Positions 6,768-9,560 of a DNA stretch of 9,560 nucleotides are shown here, piece by piece. The first letter of the stretch is position 1; each line of letters opens with the position of its first letter. The notes below the pieces were generated by a model. That model had not been told where the DNA came from, searched no databases, and saw only the letters and a list, made by a program, of their open reading frames with translations. The position numbers and the translations under genes are program-made. The stretch lies in assembly GCA_020696915.1 (NCBI GenBank), contig JAJFMR010000087.1, positions 1 to 9,560 of the forward strand. The letters run 5' to 3'. The DNA is from Rhizobiaceae bacterium. GTDB lineage: Bacteria > Pseudomonadota > Alphaproteobacteria > Rhizobiales > Rhizobiaceae.

Positions 6768-7637
6768 TCAGGCGTCGCGCCGGCGCGCCTCGAAGGCGCG
6801 CTCCGTGGCGAGTGCCTCATCGGTGGTGATCTGATCCACTTCCAGTTCGAGCAGGCGGGAAAATTCGCGCCACTCACGGTCGCTGAAGCCGGCGATGGGA
6901 TCGGCGAGCGTGTAGGTCCAGGCATCGACCCTCCTGCCCGCATCGTGACAGATGTCGACGAGGTCGATCCCGGCATCCTCAGCATGCAGCAGCAGCTGCC
7001 AGGACAGGTAGACGATCTCGGGCTTCGCCGGCCCGCGAATCTCCTCCTCGAGCAGCTGCACCGCCTGCCCGGAGCCGCCGCGCCTGAAAAGGTCGGCCAG
7101 CCGGTCGGTGGGGTCGATGCCGCGGCGCAGGTCGGGCAACGCGTCTGCCAGCGCCACAATCAGCTCGCTGGAATCGCCGCTGACCACGAAAGGCATCGGG
7201 CTGCCGGCAAGTGCCCGCGTGAGCCTGTCTACGCCTGACTGCCCCACCGCCTCGAAACCGTCCTTCATGTCGAGCTGCAGCAGCGCGTCCGGGTGCGCCT
7301 CATCGGCATGTTGCGTGAGGTCGTCGAGCATCAGCACGCGGCGCTGCCCCCCTGCCCCGCTTTGCATGTCCAGGTAGCAGCATTGGGCAAAGTCGTCGCG
7401 GCCGCGCGCGGCCACGGGACCCCTTCCGTCCGTCTCGCCCTCGAGATCGGCGTCGTGAAGGACGGCGAAGTCGAAGTCGCCCGTCACCCTGAGATCGACT
7501 TCCATCGACGCGCCGAGCCGCAACCCTGTGCGCAGGTTGCCGCCGTCGAAAAGCGGATCGCTCCGCCGGCGCCGCAGCCGGTGCCATTTCAGAAAAACGC
7601 GGTGCCCGTCGACGACGATCGAAGTACCTTCGCCCAT
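6768..7637 (-). CDS. Glycerophosphodiester phosphodiesterase (GDPD) family protein
   Basis: A 289-residue protein without signal peptide. ATG 7637 is preceded on its strand by GAGGG (7649-7645), 7 bases away, a good start. GDPD enzymes cleave glycerophosphodiesters to glycerol-3-phosphate and an alcohol using a metal in a TIM barrel. The barrel landmarks are here in order: His19-Arg20, Glu46 and Asp48 in SMEVDLR, His61-Asp62 in VLHDADLEGETDGRGPV, LQLDMK (120-125), VDAWTY (237-242) and VDQITTD (267-273). Two things are odd. The canonical HRG is HRL, followed by a run of four arginines, and the usual ENT after it is replaced by GGNLRTG. The fold call is firm, but activity on glycerophosphodiesters is not. 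The gene converges on the sugar operon with 20 bases between stops, and it lies 82 bases downstream of the GGT-like gene on the same strand, so co-transcription with that gene is possible. Confidence 0.75.
   Translation of the reverse strand: MGEGTSIVVDGHRVFLKWHRLRRRRSDPLFDGGNLRTGLRLGASMEVDLRVTGDFDFAVLHDADLEGETDGRGPVAARGRDDFAQCCYLDMQSGAGGQRRVLMLDDLTQHADEAHPDALLQLDMKDGFEAVGQSGVDRLTRALAGSPMPFVVSGDSSELIVALADALPDLRRGIDPTDRLADLFRRGGSGQAVQLLEEEIRGPAKPEIVYLSWQLLLHAEDAGIDLVDICHDAGRRVDAWTYTLADPIAGFSDREWREFSRLLELEVDQITTDEALATERAFEARRRDA
6783..6801. other. GC-only hairpin just past the end of the + strand operon
   Basis: GCGCGCC (6783-6789), loop TCGAA and GGCGCGC (6795-6801) form a perfect 7-bp stem, 35 bases after the SDR stop and inside the last codons of the convergent gene. 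It has no T-run on either strand. It could mark or protect the 3' end of the + strand transcript, but in such GC-rich DNA it may be chance. Confidence 0.25.
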
Positions 7638-7719
7638 GCAAAATCCCTCACCGCTCCCTCGAGGGCCGCCCGCGCGCCACGCGCCGGACAGAGGCGCGGA
7701 TGCGCAGCAGGGTCCCGGT

Positions 7720-9309
7720 CTAGTAACCGATCGCGCAGCCGTCCTTGCGCGAATCGGAGCCGCCGATCAGGTTGCCCTTCTCCCAGTCGATGACGATGCC
7801 CTGCCCGCCGCCATGCGGCAGCCGACGGAGCACGACGTCGTGTCCGCGTGACTTCAGTCCGGCGACCGACGCTTCCGGCACGCCACGCTCAACCTCTGTG
7901 ACCTCGTCCACATAGAACACACGCGGCGCGTCGATCGCCTGCTGAATGTCCATCCCGTAGTCGACCATGTTGGTGACGACGTGCGCGTGACCCATGGGCT
8001 GGAAGTCCCCGCCCATCACGCCGAACGACATCGTGCAGCGCCCATCGCGGATCGCGAGCGCCGGCATGATCGTATGCATCGGCCGCTTGCCCGGCGCGAT
8101 GGTATTGGGGTGATCCCGCTCGACCACGAACCCGGTTCCGCGATTGTGAAGCATCACGCCGGTCTTCTCAGTGCAAATGCCGGTGCCGAAAGCCGAGTAG
8201 AGCGAATTGATCAGCGACACCGCCGTGCGGTCGCGGTCCACGACGGTCAGATAGATCGTATCGCTCGACGGCGCGGGCGACTTCGGCAGCGGTACGCGCT
8301 TGCCGGGGTCAAGCAACTTCGCGAGCTTCTTCGCAAAGCCCTTGTCGAGCAGCGCCGCGACCGGCTCACGCATGCAGGCAGCATCGGCGATGTGCGTATC
8401 GCGCACACCGAACGCAAGACGCGCAGCTTCGAGTGCAAGATGAAGCCGCTCCGCGCCCATCGGATCGAGACTTTTCAGATCGAACTGCTCGAGGATGTTC
8501 AGCAGCACGAGCGCGGTCAGCCCCTGCCCGTTCGGCGGCAGCTCTACGATGTCGAGCCCGCGATAGCTCGTCGAGATCGGCTCGACGACGTCGCCCTTGT
8601 GACGCGCGAGATCTTCCGCCGCGAGCAGCCCGCCCGCGTTCTGAACGGTCGCGGCGATGTCGGCTGCGACCGTTCCCTCGTAGAACGCCTTCGCGCCGCC
8701 CGCCGCGATCGCCTTCAAGGTCGCGGCGAGCGCCGGCAGGCGCATCACATGTCCGACCTCGGGCGATTTCCCGTCGATCAGAAAGTGCTTCACCGAGCCG
8801 GCATGCGGCGCGAGCTTGTCGACCATCATGGCCCAGTCGGCCGCGACGCGGGGTGCGACCGGGAAGCCGTCCTCGGCGTGGCGGATGGCGTACTGCAGCA
8901 CTTTATCGAGACCGAACCGGCCGTGCGCCTCGAGGATTGCCGCCCAAGCCTCGATCGCGCCCGGCACCGTGACGGCATGCGGCGATGTCGCCTGGATCTT
9001 GCGCGGCAGGCCCGCCGCGAGCATCCGCTCGGTGGTGGCAGCAGACGGCGCGCGGCCCGAGCCGTTGTAGCCCCATACCGGCGCATCCTGCTTTGCCACG
9101 AGGCAGAAGCAGTCCCCGCCGATGCCGGTCATAGCCGGCTCGACCACGCATAGCGTCGCGACAGCCGCGACGGCAGCATCGGCGGCCGTGCCGCCAGCCT
9201 TGAGAACGTCGACCGCTGCGATGCTCGCGAGCGGATGGGAGGTCGCGGCCATTCCTTCGCGTGCGTAAACGGGTGAGCGGCCGGGTAGATGGAAGTCGCG
9301 TGGCGTCAT
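7720..9309 (-). CDS. Gamma-glutamyltransferase family protein (GGT-like Ntn hydrolase)
   Basis: A 529-residue proenzyme of the N-terminal nucleophile hydrolase superfamily. Family members self-cleave before a threonine to give a large and a small subunit, then hydrolyse or transfer gamma-glutamyl or related acyl groups. The nucleophile is predicted to be Thr351 (codon at 8259-8257), in DTIYLTVVDRD, which would give chains of 350 and 179 residues. Other landmarks are GRAP with Arg86 (candidate carboxylate-binding arginine), the oxyanion-type GG at 433-434 in GVMGGDFQPMGH, GKRPMHTIMPA (407-417) and the C-terminal GGSDSRKDGCAIGY. The LHNR segment (387-390) and FQPMGH pattern resemble YwrD/HpxW-type members rather than E. 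coli GGT, so an amidohydrolase role (such as oxamate or other gamma-glutamyl amides) is possible. There is no signal peptide, so it is probably cytoplasmic, unlike classical GGT. No clear ribosome binding site precedes ATG 9309; the FHLPGRSPVYAREGM N-terminus is nevertheless family-like. Confidence 0.9.
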   Translation of the reverse strand: MTPRDFHLPGRSPVYAREGMAATSHPLASIAAVDVLKAGGTAADAAVAAVATLCVVEPAMTGIGGDCFCLVAKQDAPVWGYNGSGRAPSAATTERMLAAGLPRKIQATSPHAVTVPGAIEAWAAILEAHGRFGLDKVLQYAIRHAEDGFPVAPRVAADWAMMVDKLAPHAGSVKHFLIDGKSPEVGHVMRLPALAATLKAIAAGGAKAFYEGTVAADIAATVQNAGGLLAAEDLARHKGDVVEPISTSYRGLDIVELPPNGQGLTALVLLNILEQFDLKSLDPMGAERLHLALEAARLAFGVRDTHIADAACMREPVAALLDKGFAKKLAKLLDPGKRVPLPKSPAPSSDTIYLTVVDRDRTAVSLINSLYSAFGTGICTEKTGVMLHNRGTGFVVERDHPNTIAPGKRPMHTIMPALAIRDGRCTMSFGVMGGDFQPMGHAHVVTNMVDYGMDIQQAIDAPRVFYVDEVTEVERGVPEASVAGLKSRGHDVVLRRLPHGGGQGIVIDWEKGNLIGGSDSRKDGCAIGY

Positions 9310-9473
9310 GTCGGGTTGGGTGGTCGTGGCGGTGCCAGGACCCTAAACCGACGAGGCGGGAAAGACTATGGCACTGGACGACCCGAAGCATGTTTCGCCG
9401 GATATCGGGGGTTGCATGTCACGGCGGCGCCTGATGGAAAGGTGACCGCGCGTGAGAGACGAGGGGGTCTGTA
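9310..9473. promoter_or_regulatory. Divergent intergenic region with two adjacent near-palindromes
   Basis: This gap separates the starts of the GGT-like gene (- strand) and the peptidase gene (+ strand), so promoters for both must lie here or within the genes. Two short near-palindromes sit side by side: CGAAGCATGTTTCG (9384-9397, one G/T mismatch pair) and CCGGATATCGGG (9398-9409, one mismatched pair around GATATC). GCATGT is repeated at 9388-9393 and 9414-9419. These are candidate regulator sites. I could not pick a convincing sigma70 -35/-10 pair on either strand. Confidence 0.4.
9461..9466 (+). promoter_or_regulatory. Ribosome binding site for the GTG-started peptidase gene
   Basis: GAGGGG, part of GAGGGGG (9461-9467), lies 7 bases before GTG 9474. 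It supports GTG as the true start, since no in-frame ATG follows before the window ends. Confidence 0.6.
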
Positions 9474-9560
9474 GTGTCCAAGCACGATTTTTCGGCGGAG
9501 GAGTTTGCCGATCGGCAGGCACGTGTGCGGGCGGCGGTCGGTACGGCGGGGCTCGACTGG
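9474..9560 (+). CDS. Probable M24-family metallopeptidase / Xaa-Pro dipeptidase, N-terminus only
   Basis: The first 29 codons of a gene that continues past the window, starting with GTG at 9474. The visible residues FSAEEFADRQARVRAAV followed by AGLDW match the usual opening of the creatinase-like N-terminal domain of M24 proteins (Xaa-Pro aminopeptidase/dipeptidase, creatinase, ectoine hydrolase group). The metal site would be in the unseen C-terminal half, so the activity cannot be assigned. It is transcribed away from the GGT-like gene. Both would act on peptides or amide-linked amino acids, which suggests shared regulation and a role in using such compounds as nitrogen or carbon sources. 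Confidence 0.6.
   Translation, partial: MSKHDFSAEEFADRQARVRAAVGTAGLDW

Noticed and set aside
7656..7665. 10-base palindrome CCCTCGAGGG upstream of the GDPD-like gene
   Set aside because: It is short, has no loop and no second copy in the window, and this length of palindrome is easily reached by chance in GC-rich DNA.
7981..9153. 390-codon + strand frame opposite the GGT-like gene
   Set aside because: The opposite strand encodes a complete GGT-family protein with nucleophile and C-terminal motifs, while this frame is Arg/Asp/Glu-rich noise.
9289..9474. 61-codon + strand frame filling the divergent gap
   Set aside because: It overlaps the GGT-like start, lacks a ribosome binding site and resembles nothing. 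The region is better explained as a promoter gap.

Overview
The window is GC-rich, densely coded bacterial DNA. Codon use strongly favours G/C in third positions, gaps are short, and the gene families (MalEFGK-type sugar ABC importer, ApnL-like lactonase, SDR, GDPD-like protein, GGT-like hydrolase, M24 peptidase) are typical of catabolic regions in Alphaproteobacteria. My best guess is a soil or plant-associated member of the Hyphomicrobiales (Mesorhizobium/Phyllobacteriaceae-like). This taxonomic guess rests on style and family content, not on any marker gene.

Region 1 (1-6747, + strand) reads as one catabolic operon. It starts with the C-terminal two thirds or so of a periplasmic sugar-binding protein (1-921). 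A 180-base gap with a perfect stem-loop follows, then two membrane permeases (1102-2043, 2043-2891), a nucleotide-binding ATPase with TOBE domain (2903-3997), a 651-residue ApnL-like putative sugar-lactone hydrolase (4012-5967) and a classical NAD-type short-chain dehydrogenase (6001-6747). Except for the first gap, the genes overlap or lie within 33 bases of each other. The simplest reading is that a sugar or sugar acid (possibly a branched pentose such as D-apiose, if the ApnL assignment holds) is bound and imported by the ABC system. The SDR would then oxidise it, or a downstream intermediate, and the lactonase would hydrolyse the resulting lactone.

Region 2 (6768-7637, - strand) is a glycerophosphodiester phosphodiesterase (GDPD)-family protein whose stop lies only 20 bases from the convergent SDR stop.

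Region 3 (7720-9309, - strand) is a gamma-glutamyltransferase-family Ntn hydrolase without signal peptide. A 164-base divergent intergenic region (9310-9473) separates it from the first 29 codons of a probable M24/Xaa-Pro peptidase (9474-9560, + strand), which runs off the window. This pair looks like peptide or gamma-glutamyl-compound degradation and is probably a separate unit from the sugar operon.

I found no RNA genes, CRISPR, insertion sequences, phage genes or obvious signs of recent transfer. The window looks like ordinary accessory metabolism. The most interesting parts are the ABC/ApnL-like/SDR combination and the nearby GDPD-like gene.
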